Origin: a virus | DNA length: 64,000 nucleotides | Reading direction: 5' to 3' (one strand) | Virus record (IMG/VR): IMGVR_UViG_3300012351_000007 | Span: 1 to 64,000 of that record | Shown: positions 56,273 to 64,000 of the stretch, piece after piece | How the letters are laid out: every line of letters begins with the position of its first letter | Position numbering within the stretch: the stretch's first letter is position 1 | Translations under genes and position numbers: made by a program | The notes under the pieces: generated by a model | Told to the model about the DNA's origin: nothing | Seen by the model: the letters and a program-made list of their open reading frames with translations, nothing else | Databases searched by the model: none

Positions 56273-56725
56273 TCACCCGTCCGGGGGACGCGGGTCGGTG
56301 GCCACGTCGGGCTCCGGGTCGTCCACGTACGTTCCCTCAGCCATCCGGCGGGTGTCGCACGGCCACGGTTCGCGGCACTCGTTGCAGTAGTCGTCGAACA
56401 TGCCGCCCGGCGCGGACATCCGGGAGTGCCAGTCGGCGATCCGCTCCAAGCGCTCCTGAAGGTCACTGATCAGGGTGATGGCCCGCCAGGTGCGGGCGTC
56501 GAGATCCCGCTCATACCCTTTGCCGTGCGGGATGCCGGCCATGTCGAGGAGGTGGTGGGAGTTGCGGGCCTCCTGGAACACCTCGCCGGTCCACGCGATC
56601 GGGATGCCGCAGATCTGGGCCTCGAAGTCCTCGGCGATGTGCAGCAGCGGATGCGGTTTGGTGCTCAACTCGGCCAGAAGTTGGAAGTTGACCTCGCTCA
56701 CGCCGCCGCCTCCCATGTCTGCCAT
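56273..56725 (-). CDS. Hypothetical protein with a Cys cluster
   Basis: A 150-residue protein from ATG 56725 (TGATG overlap). It has helical regions (LLAELSTKPHPLLHIAEDFE) and a C-terminal YCNECREPWPCDTRR with four Cys. WTGEVFQEARNSHHLLDMAG may be part of a small fold. Function unknown. It belongs to the same leftward unit as the 407-residue zinc-rich protein. Confidence 0.55.
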   Translation of the reverse strand: MADMGGGGVSEVNFQLLAELSTKPHPLLHIAEDFEAQICGIPIAWTGEVFQEARNSHHLLDMAGIPHGKGYERDLDARTWRAITLISDLQERLERIADWHSRMSAPGGMFDDYCNECREPWPCDTRRMAEGTYVDDPEPDVATDPRPPDG

Positions 56726-57948
56726 CACACCACCCACGCCGGAACGTCGACATAGGGCCGCTCAACCTGCGCCGCTGGCCGTGGCGGGCGAGGCAGCGAC
56801 GAACGGCGCAGACGCGGCCGGACCAACTCCTCCTCCGACCAGATCTCCAACTGGGCGGCCCGCAGCGGCAGGAACTGGTTGCGGTGCACATCGGTACGGT
56901 GGCAGCGCCGGCAGTAGATCCTCGACACGGACTCGTCGGCGTCCTTCCACAGGTCCGCCCCGCACGGCGACTCGACTTCCCGGCCCTCGTCGTCGAGCGT
57001 CTTCAGCGTTGCCGGGCAGCGTCCGCAGTACCAGTCGCCCCGGTCCGCCTCGCCGAGCACGGCGCGGGCAGCACCACCCAGGCACCGCAGGCCGTCGATG
57101 AAGCCCCCGATGTCCGGGTGGCGTTCGTCGTCGTCGCAGGCCCGATCAAACCAGACGGCGAGGTAGCCGCAGCCGGTACCCAGCGCGAACCCCTCCAGGG
57201 CCTGCCCGTAGCGGTGGGTGAGGCGCTGCTCCTGCGGGTCGTCGGGACGGTCGGCGGGTTTCGGGGCGGCACCGAGGCCGAGGACCACCCGGCCGCCTTC
57301 CGCCGCCGCCCGCTCGCGGGCCGCCTGCCACTCCCGCAGGGCCGCCTCGTGCCGCTCCCGGGCCGCTCGGATCTCCGGCCACGGGAGAGGCTTGCCCTGC
57401 CCGTCGCGGACGCTCGGGCGCTGCGGCGCCGGCGGCAACTCCGGCACCACACCCGGATGCGCGTCGACCAGCGACGGCCGATGGTGGGCATGCCGCCGAC
57501 GCCACGCCCCCGCCCAGCCGCCCACCCACTCGGGGATGCTCAGGTCCGCCTCCTCCGGGGTCCAGTCAGGGCGGCGGCGCCAGCCCGGCTGGGCCAACCG
57601 TTGGGAGGTTCCCCGCAGCGACAGGGCCGCCAGAGTCGCTGCGGTCCGGGAACCCGGGGAGGATGTGCTGACCTTCTCCCCCGCACCCTGCCCGGGCACC
57701 AGTTCCACATCCAGCCGCCGGTACAGGGACGGCACGTCGGCGATCCACTCCTGGACCCGCTGCCGGCACGTCGCGCACACCCGGTCCGGGACCGGGCGTT
57801 TCCGGCCGCATAGGAGGCAGGTCAGTGGTGGGCCGTCGCCGGCCAGGTTGCCGTACCCGTCGCACCCGTGGCTCCCGCAGCCGCCGTTCATCGTGCAGGC
57901 TGGCCGAAACGCACCCCCCACGTGACACCCACAGTTGCAACCCGGCAT
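56725..57948 (-). CDS. Large zinc-rich hypothetical protein
   Basis: A 407-residue protein from ATG 57948; longer in-frame starts are poor. The N terminus is packed with Cys (MPGCNCGCHVGGAFRPAC). It is followed by zinc ribbons TCLLCGRKRPVPDRVCATC and, near the C terminus, YCGRCPATLKTLDDEGR and YCRRCHRTDVHRN. The centre is helical and rich in charged residues. A nucleic-acid-binding role is likely from the four or more zinc sites, but no family is recognised. The last part ends in a winged-helix-like LRAAQLEIWSEEELVRPRLR. Confidence 0.6.
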   Translation of the reverse strand: MPGCNCGCHVGGAFRPACTMNGGCGSHGCDGYGNLAGDGPPLTCLLCGRKRPVPDRVCATCRQRVQEWIADVPSLYRRLDVELVPGQGAGEKVSTSSPGSRTAATLAALSLRGTSQRLAQPGWRRRPDWTPEEADLSIPEWVGGWAGAWRRRHAHHRPSLVDAHPGVVPELPPAPQRPSVRDGQGKPLPWPEIRAARERHEAALREWQAARERAAAEGGRVVLGLGAAPKPADRPDDPQEQRLTHRYGQALEGFALGTGCGYLAVWFDRACDDDERHPDIGGFIDGLRCLGGAARAVLGEADRGDWYCGRCPATLKTLDDEGREVESPCGADLWKDADESVSRIYCRRCHRTDVHRNQFLPLRAAQLEIWSEEELVRPRLRRSSLPRPPRPAAQVERPYVDVPAWVV

Positions 57949-58005
57949 GTCGTGATCCCCCCGCGTCCCATATGTCCTATGCTGGTCGGCGCTGGAAGCG
58001 GTGAG

Positions 58006-58039
58006 ACGGCCCGGGGGTCGAGGGGTGGCCCCGGGCCGT
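58006..58039. terminator. 11-bp hairpin between leftward units
   Basis: ACGGCCCGGGG (58006-58016) pairs with CCCCGGGCCGT (58029-58039) around a 12-nt loop. It lies 29 bp past the stop of the 185-residue gene and before the 407-residue gene's promoter region. Confidence 0.55.
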
Positions 58040-58067
58040 TGCCGTACCCCGGACGATGGCCTAACGA

Positions 58068-58625
58068 TCAAGCGTCGGATCGGTCGCCGTCCCCGGGCGG
58101 GTCGGCTGCCTCGCCGCTCATGCAGGCGGCGGTGGCGTACGGGTGCTCCTCGATGAGCGCCCCGGCCCGGCGGGCGATCTCCACGTGCTCGTCGCAGGAC
58201 GCAAGCCCAACCAGCCCGTAGTGCGCGCTGTCGGTGACGACGTGCCGGGTGGCCGGTTCACCGCAGGCAGGCTGCCCGTGGCGTTGACTGTAGGCGCAGA
58301 CCGGCCGGGTTTCGTCGGCCTCGGGGCCGACCGTCGCCGGTAGCCGGCGCTTGGTGCTCACGTCCCCCTCCTCGATCGGCTGAGCGGGCAGCCGGATCAC
58401 CACCTGCGAGTGAGTGGCGTACTCGCTGTCTGGTGCGACATCGAACGTGAAGCCCGACGTGGCGACGGCTTGGCGCTGCTCGCTGACCTCGACGCCAGGC
58501 GCGGACAGGATCGCGTCGGCGACACAGCGCGAGCAGGCCAACATCGGTACGTGGCCACAGGGGTCGATTGCGCGAACCAGCTCGGCGAGCCGGGTGCGGG
58601 CGGCGGCGTGGGCGTCGCTGGTCAC
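58068..58625 (-). CDS. Hypothetical protein with Cys/His sites
   Basis: A 185-residue protein. GTG 58625 (GTGA overlap) is preferred over ATG 58628 because GGGAG is better spaced. IDPCGHVPMLACSRCVADAI near the start gives a small zinc site. RPVCAYSQRHGQPACGEPAT and SCDEHVEIARRAGALIEEH give further Cys/His. Probably a DNA-associated phage protein. No family is recognised. Confidence 0.55.
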   Translation of the reverse strand: MTSDAHAAARTRLAELVRAIDPCGHVPMLACSRCVADAILSAPGVEVSEQRQAVATSGFTFDVAPDSEYATHSQVVIRLPAQPIEEGDVSTKRRLPATVGPEADETRPVCAYSQRHGQPACGEPATRHVVTDSAHYGLVGLASCDEHVEIARRAGALIEEHPYATAACMSGEAADPPGDGDRSDA

Positions 58626-59425
58626 CATGACTCCCGGTCGCCGTCATCAGGGGCGGCGGCAAATCGCGTGGGCACGCCGTCTACGTCCTGCCCGCCGGCC
58701 GGCGTGGCGTCGGTGAGCGGGCGGCCACCCCATACCGAGCCAGCACCGATGCCGTACGCCTGCACCCATTCCATCGGCTCTCCGGTGCGGCCACGCATGA
58801 CGATGCGCCACCCGGTGTTGTCCGGTTCCCGGTCGAGCCAGATCGAGTTGTCTCCCGGGTACCGCTCGACGGGACGCAGGCGGCGAACCTCCGGTCCGGG
58901 TTCGTCGGGTAGCGCCCAGGTGCGCGGCACGTCCGGCACGGCCTCGGCCTCCTCGTGGCAACGGCAGATGCAGGCCCGGTCGTCGCAGCCATCCATACCA
59001 TTGAGGCAACAAGGCGACATGTAGCCGCTCATGAATTCGGCGACGTGACGGACTTCCCGTGCAACCGCGTCGGCGGCGATCAGTAGTTCCTGTGGCGTCC
59101 AAGAACACAGGCAGTCGGGCCGGTGGCAGCCGGGCTGGCCTCGCTCGTCGTCTGGCCAGTGCGCCTTCGTCGGGTGAGTGCAGCGCGGGCAGGGCACGTC
59201 GTAGCGGGTCGCGGTGTTGACGGCGACCTTGAACCAGAAGTCGGCCCAGTCCGGTGCGGCGGCCTGCCCGGCGCGGTACGCCGACTCGACAGCGGCGCGG
59301 AAGCCGAGGCGCTTCGACTGCTTCAGGGTGGCGTCGGACAAGAGCGGTCGGTGCGAGAACAGCACCTCGACGTGGGCCTTCGCCGCATCGAGGAACACCT
59401 GCTCGGGGATCTGGTCACTGCTCAT
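58622..59425 (-). CDS. Hypothetical Cys-rich protein
   Basis: A 267-residue protein from ATG 59425. The N-terminal part is helical (LLSDATLKQSKRLGFRAAVE, SAYRAGQAA). CPRCTHPTKAHWPDDERGQP, CHRPDCLC and CLNGMDGCDDRACICRCHEE form multiple zinc-binding sites. The C-terminal half is soluble (DNSIWLDREPDNTGWRIVMR). It might be a replication or regulatory protein of the element. No family is recognised. Confidence 0.55.
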   Translation of the reverse strand: MSSDQIPEQVFLDAAKAHVEVLFSHRPLLSDATLKQSKRLGFRAAVESAYRAGQAAAPDWADFWFKVAVNTATRYDVPCPRCTHPTKAHWPDDERGQPGCHRPDCLCSWTPQELLIAADAVAREVRHVAEFMSGYMSPCCLNGMDGCDDRACICRCHEEAEAVPDVPRTWALPDEPGPEVRRLRPVERYPGDNSIWLDREPDNTGWRIVMRGRTGEPMEWVQAYGIGAGSVWGGRPLTDATPAGGQDVDGVPTRFAAAPDDGDRESW

Positions 59426-59603
59426 CGCTGGCCTCCGTGACGAGCTGGAGTTCCACGAGTTTGCCTGCGACGGGCTGGTTGCTCGTCGGTTGGCTCGCGG
59501 CCCGGTACCCGGCGGCGTAGCCGTTCCGGCAGCCGCGCCCGTAGTCGCTGTCCTGGTCATCTGGGTCGTCACAGATCTCGGCGAGGTGGTCGATGTCACC
59601 CAT
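59415..59603 (-). CDS. Small acidic protein
   Basis: A 62-residue protein from ATG 59603. It starts MGDIDHLAEICDDPDDQDSD and continues with a helical CRNGYAAGYRAASQ segment. It overlaps the preceding gene by 8 bp and the next by 11 bp. Function unknown. Confidence 0.5.
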   Translation of the reverse strand: MGDIDHLAEICDDPDDQDSDYGRGCRNGYAAGYRAASQPTSNQPVAGKLVELQLVTEASDEQ

Positions 59604-59931
59604 GCCCGTTCCTCTCGTCGGCACCCTGCGGCACGGTGGGGAACCACTCGGCGAGGTAGTCGGCCAGGTGGTGCCGGACCGTGGACGACGGGTACTCGGG
59701 GCGCGGCCCGGTCAGCGCCCGGCGCCAACTGGGGAATGCCTCCTCGTCGCGTAGGGCGTCCAGCACCTCGGCCAGCGGCACCCAGCCGGCGGCGCGCATG
59801 AACCGCACCACCTCGACCGCCATGCCGGCACAGTCCTCGGTGTCCACCGGATCGACCACGCTCGGGCACCCGAGGTAGCGGAAGTGTTCGTACAGCGCCA
59901 ACTCGACGCCGGTCAGCGACTCGTCAGCCAT
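59596..59931 (-). CDS. Small helical protein
   Basis: A 111-residue protein from ATG 59931. It contains MADESLTGVELALYEHFRYL, AVEVVRFMRAAGWVPLAEVL and DEEAFPSWRRALTG. The compact helical pattern suggests a small phage regulatory or accessory domain. It is coupled to the large zinc-finger protein gene. No family is recognised. Confidence 0.5.
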   Translation of the reverse strand: MADESLTGVELALYEHFRYLGCPSVVDPVDTEDCAGMAVEVVRFMRAAGWVPLAEVLDALRDEEAFPSWRRALTGPRPEYPSSTVRHHLADYLAEWFPTVPQGADERNGHG

Positions 59932-61351
59932 TGTCGCCTGCCTTTGGGCCGGTGTTTGGGGGAAGTGACACAGCGTCGGCAGCCTCAACGTCGGGGGTAC
60001 GTTCGGCCGACTTGGCGTCACTCGGTGTCGCCGACGGCTGCAACCCGGCGTCCAACTGGACGGTGGCCGCATCCAGGATCTCGTCGAGCGCGTCGGCGTT
60101 CTCGGTGTGGCCGGGTCGGTGATACCACAGGTCGCGCAGCCACCTCAACCGGGTCATCACCTCGGCCAACTCCTCCACACGGGCGAGGGCGCGGTTCAGC
60201 GCAGCGCCCGTGCGGGCCAATTCATCGAGGGCGGTCCGGGTTCCGGCACGCGCGGCCTCCACCTCGGCGGCCGGCACGTACCCCAGCCGGGCCGCCAGCG
60301 CGTCGGTGTCGTCGGCCTGCCCGTCGGGGCCACGCTCGGCCAGCCGCTGCTCAGCACCGGCGAGCATCGCCCGGACCTCGGTGCAGTACCGGTGCTCGGC
60401 GACCACCTGGGCGGCCAACTCCGGGGAGAGCATTGATCCGATCGGGATCTCATGTTCGCCGTGCCGCCGGAACAGGTGAACCGGGGGCTCGGTCGGACGG
60501 AGATGACCGGCAACCCACGGCGCCTCGTCGGGCCGGGGCGCGAACGCATCTGACGTGAACTGTTCTCCGGCGCCCTCGGGTGTGTGCCGGCAGCCTTCGT
60601 CGCCGTACCGGTAGCCGGGGCCACAGTGGCGGCACTGAGCCCGTCCCTCCCGCTTCGGTGCCTCCCGTCCTACCGCCGGGGCGGGTTCGGCTGGCACGCG
60701 AGCGCTCAGGGCGGTCGGTGGGGTGGTGGTTGCGGCGTGATGACCGGCAATCTCGGCCGCGCGCTCGATCAGCAGATATCCGCCGGGCAGCGGTACCGAC
60801 GAGTCCGGTCCAACCGCCAGTTGTGGCCGCGCTCCTGCGATGTCCCAAGCGATCTCTTCGGCGACCTGCCGGCGGTGGGCGGGCAGCACGGCGGCGAGGA
60901 CGGCGTCGGCGATGGCAAACTGGTCCTCGCGTCGAGCAAGCTCACCCGGCGGACGAACCCTGCCGTGGCGGATCGCCTCGGCGGCCAGGGTGCGCAGGTC
61001 CGGGGTGTCGGTCACGTCGCCTCCTGGGGCGGGGACGTGCTTGTGGTCAGGCAGCTTCACCCGTTCGGGGTGGCGCGCCTGCCATTCGGCCATCTCACGG
61101 AAGGCGAGTTCGACCTGAGCCGCCTGCTCGTCGAGTCCATGCCGGACGCATTCGCGGCGGTAGGCGTCGACGATGCCCGGGGCGAGCACGTCCTGGCCCT
61201 TGAGGACGAACACCGGCTTCGGGTCGCCCGGCTCGCGGACCTCGACGTGCCACAAGTCCTGACAACGGATCGGCTCATTGCCGCCGAGGGTCCTGTCGAC
61301 GATCCGGGGTTCCCCGATCGAGCGGCACGACGGGCAGGAACGGGGCTTCAT
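59924..61351 (-). CDS. Large hypothetical protein with zinc motifs and a coiled coil
   Basis: A 475-residue protein from ATG 61351 (ATGA overlap). It starts with CPSCRSIGEPRIVDRTLGGN, a CxxC motif. Another is CRHCGPGYRYGDEGCRHTPE near 240. The C-terminal third is helical and coiled (AEVEAARAGTRTALDELART, ALARVEELAEVMTRLRW). A GTG inside (VTDTPDLRTLAAEAIRHGRV) could start a shorter product. The protein may have arisen by fusion of two small phage proteins. Function unknown. Confidence 0.55.
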   Translation of the reverse strand: MKPRSCPSCRSIGEPRIVDRTLGGNEPIRCQDLWHVEVREPGDPKPVFVLKGQDVLAPGIVDAYRRECVRHGLDEQAAQVELAFREMAEWQARHPERVKLPDHKHVPAPGGDVTDTPDLRTLAAEAIRHGRVRPPGELARREDQFAIADAVLAAVLPAHRRQVAEEIAWDIAGARPQLAVGPDSSVPLPGGYLLIERAAEIAGHHAATTTPPTALSARVPAEPAPAVGREAPKREGRAQCRHCGPGYRYGDEGCRHTPEGAGEQFTSDAFAPRPDEAPWVAGHLRPTEPPVHLFRRHGEHEIPIGSMLSPELAAQVVAEHRYCTEVRAMLAGAEQRLAERGPDGQADDTDALAARLGYVPAAEVEAARAGTRTALDELARTGAALNRALARVEELAEVMTRLRWLRDLWYHRPGHTENADALDEILDAATVQLDAGLQPSATPSDAKSAERTPDVEAADAVSLPPNTGPKAGDNG

Positions 61352-61596
61352 GCGGCACCACCGGAGCGCTCCTGCAGATTGCGGAGGTACTCGCCCGTCG
61401 CGCGACCGGCGTCGAACGCCCACTGCGCGTGCTCGGTGCGTTCCCGCTCCAAGGTGGCACGCAGCCGCTCGACCTCGGCAACCAGCGCCGGAACGTCGGC
61501 GATGACCTCCCATGGGTCGCTGGACACCCAGTCCACGGCGGCGCTGGACTCGATGTACCGAGCCTTGATCGGCGCCAGGTCCAGCGGTTCGGCCAT
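61348..61596 (-). CDS. Small coiled-coil protein
   Basis: An 82-residue protein from ATG 61596 (TGATG overlap). LAPIKARYIESSAAVDWVSS is followed by the coiled coil LVAEVERLRATLERERTEHA. It resembles DUF-type Micromonosporaceae element proteins in which such short helical units recur. It overlaps the next gene by ATGA. Confidence 0.5.
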   Translation of the reverse strand: MAEPLDLAPIKARYIESSAAVDWVSSDPWEVIADVPALVAEVERLRATLERERTEHAQWAFDAGRATGEYLRNLQERSGGAA

Positions 61597-61886
61597 CACT
61601 GCGCCTCCTCGGGAACGGCTGGGATCGCACCCAACGCCCGCAGCACCGGCAACACCCGGGCCACGGCAACAGTCCACTTGCCGCCCGGTCCGGTCAGGGT
61701 GTACCCGGACGCGAGGAAACCGTCGAGATGGACCGACCAGACACCCGCCGGGGTGCTCCACGTCCACGTCGCCTGCCCCATGCCGAGCAGCGGCATGGAG
61801 ACGTGGGTATGCTCGGGTAGGGCCTCGGCGAGGATGCGCGCGAAGGACCTCGGCTCCGTCTCAGCGGTCTTCTCTTCGGTGCTCAT
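61596..61886 (-). CDS. Small hypothetical protein
   Basis: A 96-residue protein from ATG 61886, with GGAGG upstream. An acidic start (MSTEEKTAETEPRSFARILA) is followed by a strand-rich core with ATWTWSTPAGVWSVHLDGFL and a C-terminal helix (VAVARVLPVLRALGAIPA). No family is recognised. Coupled on both sides. Confidence 0.5.
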   Translation of the reverse strand: MSTEEKTAETEPRSFARILAEALPEHTHVSMPLLGMGQATWTWSTPAGVWSVHLDGFLASGYTLTGPGGKWTVAVARVLPVLRALGAIPAVPEEAQ

Positions 61887-62260
61887 CAGGCCCTCCATAC
61901 GGTGACCGGGAACGAGTAGTAGTCGTGCTGTGGGGCATCCCAGCGGATCAGCCAGTCCTCCGGGTCGGCGTGGGGAACCTCCCAGTACACCCACGCCCAA
62001 CGGCGTTCCAACTCGTCGGCGACAACCACGCCCGGTTTCCGCTGCCCGTCGTAGATGTCCTCGAAGCCGCAGTGGCGGGCGGCCTTGTTGAAGGCGGCGA
62101 TCACCCGGCGCGGCTCGTGATGGCCAAGCGCGAGTAGGAACTCCGCGTCGTCACCGACGTAGCACACCTTGACGCTGTAGAAGGTTCCGAAGCCGGGCAG
62201 GTTCTTCGGGTCGCGGTAGTGGCTGCGGGGTAGGTCGAGAGACAGGGTTCCGGTGGTCAT
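61886..62260 (-). CDS. Hypothetical protein
   Basis: A 124-residue alpha/beta protein with AGGAG before ATG 62260. Parts include LPGFGTFYSVKVCYVGDDAE, EFLLALGHHEPRRVIAAFNK and WAWVYWEVPHADPEDWLIRW. The Trp-rich C-terminal half may form a small barrel. Function not recognised. Confidence 0.5.
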   Translation of the reverse strand: MTTGTLSLDLPRSHYRDPKNLPGFGTFYSVKVCYVGDDAEFLLALGHHEPRRVIAAFNKAARHCGFEDIYDGQRKPGVVVADELERRWAWVYWEVPHADPEDWLIRWDAPQHDYYSFPVTVWRA

Positions 62261-62269
62261 GCGGTGCTC

Positions 62270-62326
62270 CTAGCGAGGGGTCGGGAAGGTAACGGTTCGG
62301 GTAGGGATGTGGAATCGGGAGGTCAC
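62270..62326 (-). CDS. 18-residue coupled mini-ORF
   Basis: GTG 62326 overlaps the preceding stop (GTGA) and encodes 18 residues starting VTSRFHIPTRT. The next gene's ribosome site lies just after it. It may be a relay that carries ribosomes between genes and not a functional peptide. Confidence 0.25.
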   Translation of the reverse strand: MTSRFHIPTRTVTFPTPR

Positions 62327-63045
62327 GCCGGCACCTCTGCGACATCGAACTCCGTAGCCATGGCCAGCAGCACCGAGCATGGCGCCGAGAGGATGCGTTC
62401 GTACTGGCCCTGCCACTCGCCCGCCCACGACCCGGCCTGAAGCGAGCAGGCGGAACAGGCCACCGTAAACGAGGCGGTGAGGCACTCCACCTCGTCGCCG
62501 TGGTCGCAGCCACCCTCCGCGCAGTCCTCCGAGACCAGCATTTCCGGCTGGTGCGCGCAGATGTAGCCGAGCAGCTGTGCCCAGCGGGGGCTGTCCGCGT
62601 CGTAGTCCTTCTCCTGTCGCCGCTGGTCGAGGATCACGCGGCAGATGCGCAGGAGCAGCGTCGGATCTGCCCCGAGTCGCCGGTAGGCCGTTTCCTCGGT
62701 GGGGGTTGGCGCGAGCGCCGCCAGTTCCTCGTCGGTGCGGTCCTGGTCGAGTGCCACTACCCAGGCGCAGCGGGGACACACCCGATGTGTGGCCAGGTGC
62801 TCGTTGCCGCGCCGGAACTCGCCCCACTTCCGGGCGACGATCACAGCGAGGCCGCACTCTGCGCCGACGTACGGCCAAGGGGAGTCGTCGCCCGCCTGTC
62901 CGGCCGCTCGGACGGCATGGTCGCGGGGAACCGCATGCAGCCCGCCAAGGTCGCGGGCGATGCCGATGACGTAGGGCACGTCGGGGACTGCGGTGACCGG
63001 GAAAGCGCCCGTCAGGTCCCGGGCCTCGGTGGACGGGTCAGACAT
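62323..63045 (-). CDS. Hypothetical Cys-containing protein
   Basis: A 240-residue protein from ATG 63045. CPRCAWVVALDQDRTDEELA near residue 90 and CAEGGCDHGDEVECLTASFT, SACSLQAGSW near 180-205 give zinc-type sites. A helical middle (LLLRICRVILDQRRQEKDYD) separates them. Two-site proteins of this kind recur along this region. No family is recognised. Confidence 0.55.
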   Translation of the reverse strand: MSDPSTEARDLTGAFPVTAVPDVPYVIGIARDLGGLHAVPRDHAVRAAGQAGDDSPWPYVGAECGLAVIVARKWGEFRRGNEHLATHRVCPRCAWVVALDQDRTDEELAALAPTPTEETAYRRLGADPTLLLRICRVILDQRRQEKDYDADSPRWAQLLGYICAHQPEMLVSEDCAEGGCDHGDEVECLTASFTVACSACSLQAGSWAGEWQGQYERILSAPCSVLLAMATEFDVAEVPA

Positions 63046-63838
63046 CGATGCCGCTCCCGTCCACGGGCGCCTCGGCTGCCTCGTCCGTCTCGCCTGCGCC
63101 GGGCTGGACCTCCACCGCAACCTCGGGCAGGCCGTACTCGCGCGCCCAGTCGTACGTCAGTTCGTGCACCGTGTCGCCAGCCTCCCAGGCCAGCCAGATC
63201 TGCCGGGCGGCGTGATCGGCGGCCTGCGGGTCGGCCTTGGCGAAGGCGCGCAGCACCGACGCCAGTCCCCATTCGGCGACCAGCGCCGCCGAGTTCTGGA
63301 AGTAGATGGCGCGGCCGTCGTCGTCCTCCCGTTTGATGAGTTTCCAGACTTCGGCGCACCGGTGCTGGACTGAGCGGACGAGGCCCCGGGCGATGGCGTC
63401 GGCAGTGGCCTGCGCTTCCGTGTTGGGGTAGGGTGCCGGGCCTTCGCCGGGGACGGCGTCGTCGCGGTCGGGTACCGCAGGCGGGTACTCGGCGGTGCGG
63501 CGGGCTGCGGTGACGGCCTCCTGGTGCTCCGCGACCTGCATCCGGATCGAGTCGACATCGCCGGTCCAGTCGACTGGCGTCGCACCGAGCGCATCGGCGG
63601 TGCGGCGGGCCAGGTCGATGTCGTCGGCGTCCCAGCCCAGCGGGATCGCAAGCCCGCTCGCGGCGTGGGTCAGCGCCCACGAACCGGACAGGCCGCCGTT
63701 GCGCAGCATCGGGGTGACAACCAGCCCCGGGGTTCGGGTCGGCTCGGCAACCACCGCCACCTTGCGCCAGCCGGTGTCCGATGCCTCGTCACGGACGGCG
63801 ACCTCACACGTTGCTGGGTAGTCCTGGTCTTCGGTCAT
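63038..63838 (-). CDS. Hypothetical protein
   Basis: A 266-residue protein from ATG 63838, with AAAGGA upstream. It has an acidic alpha/beta composition with GSWALTHAASGLAIPLGWDA and DALGATPVDWTGDVDSIRMQ in the N-terminal half. A helical C-terminal half includes VQHRCAEVWKLIKREDDDGR. Overlaps the next gene by 8 bp. Function unknown. Confidence 0.5.
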   Translation of the reverse strand: MTEDQDYPATCEVAVRDEASDTGWRKVAVVAEPTRTPGLVVTPMLRNGGLSGSWALTHAASGLAIPLGWDADDIDLARRTADALGATPVDWTGDVDSIRMQVAEHQEAVTAARRTAEYPPAVPDRDDAVPGEGPAPYPNTEAQATADAIARGLVRSVQHRCAEVWKLIKREDDDGRAIYFQNSAALVAEWGLASVLRAFAKADPQAADHAARQIWLAWEAGDTVHELTYDWAREYGLPEVAVEVQPGAGETDEAAEAPVDGSGIDV

Positions 63839-63895
63839 CTCGGGTTCCTTTCGGTGAGGGGTTTGTAGGGCAACGACGGAAAGGGGGGTGGAGGT

Positions 63896-64000
63896 TCAGG
63901 GATCGTCGGGGAGTCCGAGGCGTCTTCGCTCCCGCCGGTCGGCGCGGGCTTGCCACCAGTCCAGGAGGCGGAAGCCGAAGAACGTGTAGGCGATGCCAAG
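63896..64000 (-). CDS. C-terminal fragment of a small basic/aromatic protein (cut by window edge)
   Basis: The last 34 residues, starting LGIAYTFFGFRLLDWWQARA and ending GLPDDP, read in from the right edge to a TGA at 63898-63896. A hydrophobic span may cover YTFFGFRLL. The rest lies outside the window. Confidence 0.45.
   Translation of the reverse strand, partial: LGIAYTFFGFRLLDWWQARADRRERRRLGLPDDP

Noticed and set aside
1-64000. CRISPR arrays, tRNA or rRNA genes
   Set aside because: No regularly spaced repeats with unique spacers and no recognisable tRNA or rRNA sequence were seen by reading; the repeats found are explained above.

Overview
The window is high-GC DNA with GTG-rich starts, GTGA/ATGA/TTGA start-stop overlaps and strong third-position GC, which suggests an actinomycete. 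Protein style points to the Micromonosporaceae or a Streptomyces relative, but that is inference. I see no housekeeping gene, rRNA or tRNA in the 64 kb. The sequence looks like accessory DNA made of two joined modules plus IS200/IS605-type (TnpB) insertions.

Left module, about 1-15.3 kb, rightward: a conjugation-type operon. A GntR-type regulator (cut by the left edge) diverges from a small helix-turn-helix protein gene across a 37-bp inverted repeat. Then come a pilin-like VirB2-type protein, a VirB3/PrgI-like protein, a VirB4-like ATPase, a VirB6/TrbL-like membrane protein, an NTF2/VirB8-like protein, a secreted lytic transglycosylase-like plus M23 hydrolase, a DUF2637-like membrane protein, a full FtsK/SpoIIIE-type DNA pump, and many small coupled genes. 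A second GntR-like regulator on the minus strand and three small cysteine-containing genes follow. A strong hairpin at 15340-15378 ends the module.

Phage module, about 15.4-54.4 kb, almost all leftward: a complete long-tailed phage late operon. Reading right to left it has small terminase subunit, large terminase (interrupted by a -1 frame change at its Walker A motif), portal, MuF-like protein, an Endo VII-type nuclease, prohead protease/scaffold, decoration protein, capsid, neck proteins, a repeat-built protein, tail tube, frameshifted tail chaperones, tape measure, tail tip proteins, amidase endolysin and holin-like membrane proteins. Right of the terminases lie early or lysogeny genes: a nuclease, ribbon-helix-helix repressors, a papain-like protease, a second Endo VII-type nuclease and a tyrosine integrase.

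From 54.5 to 64 kb there is a leftward series of small, often cysteine-rich genes with no recognisable function, typical of actinophage early regions. The phage or its carrier may therefore continue beyond the window. An intact TnpB element sits beside the holin-like gene, a decayed TnpB remnant splits a duplicated phage gene at 45 kb, and a solitary element end lies at 54.8 kb. Conjugation genes and phage genes meet tail to tail with no host gene between them, so this may be a phage/conjugative-element chimera or two elements inserted side by side.
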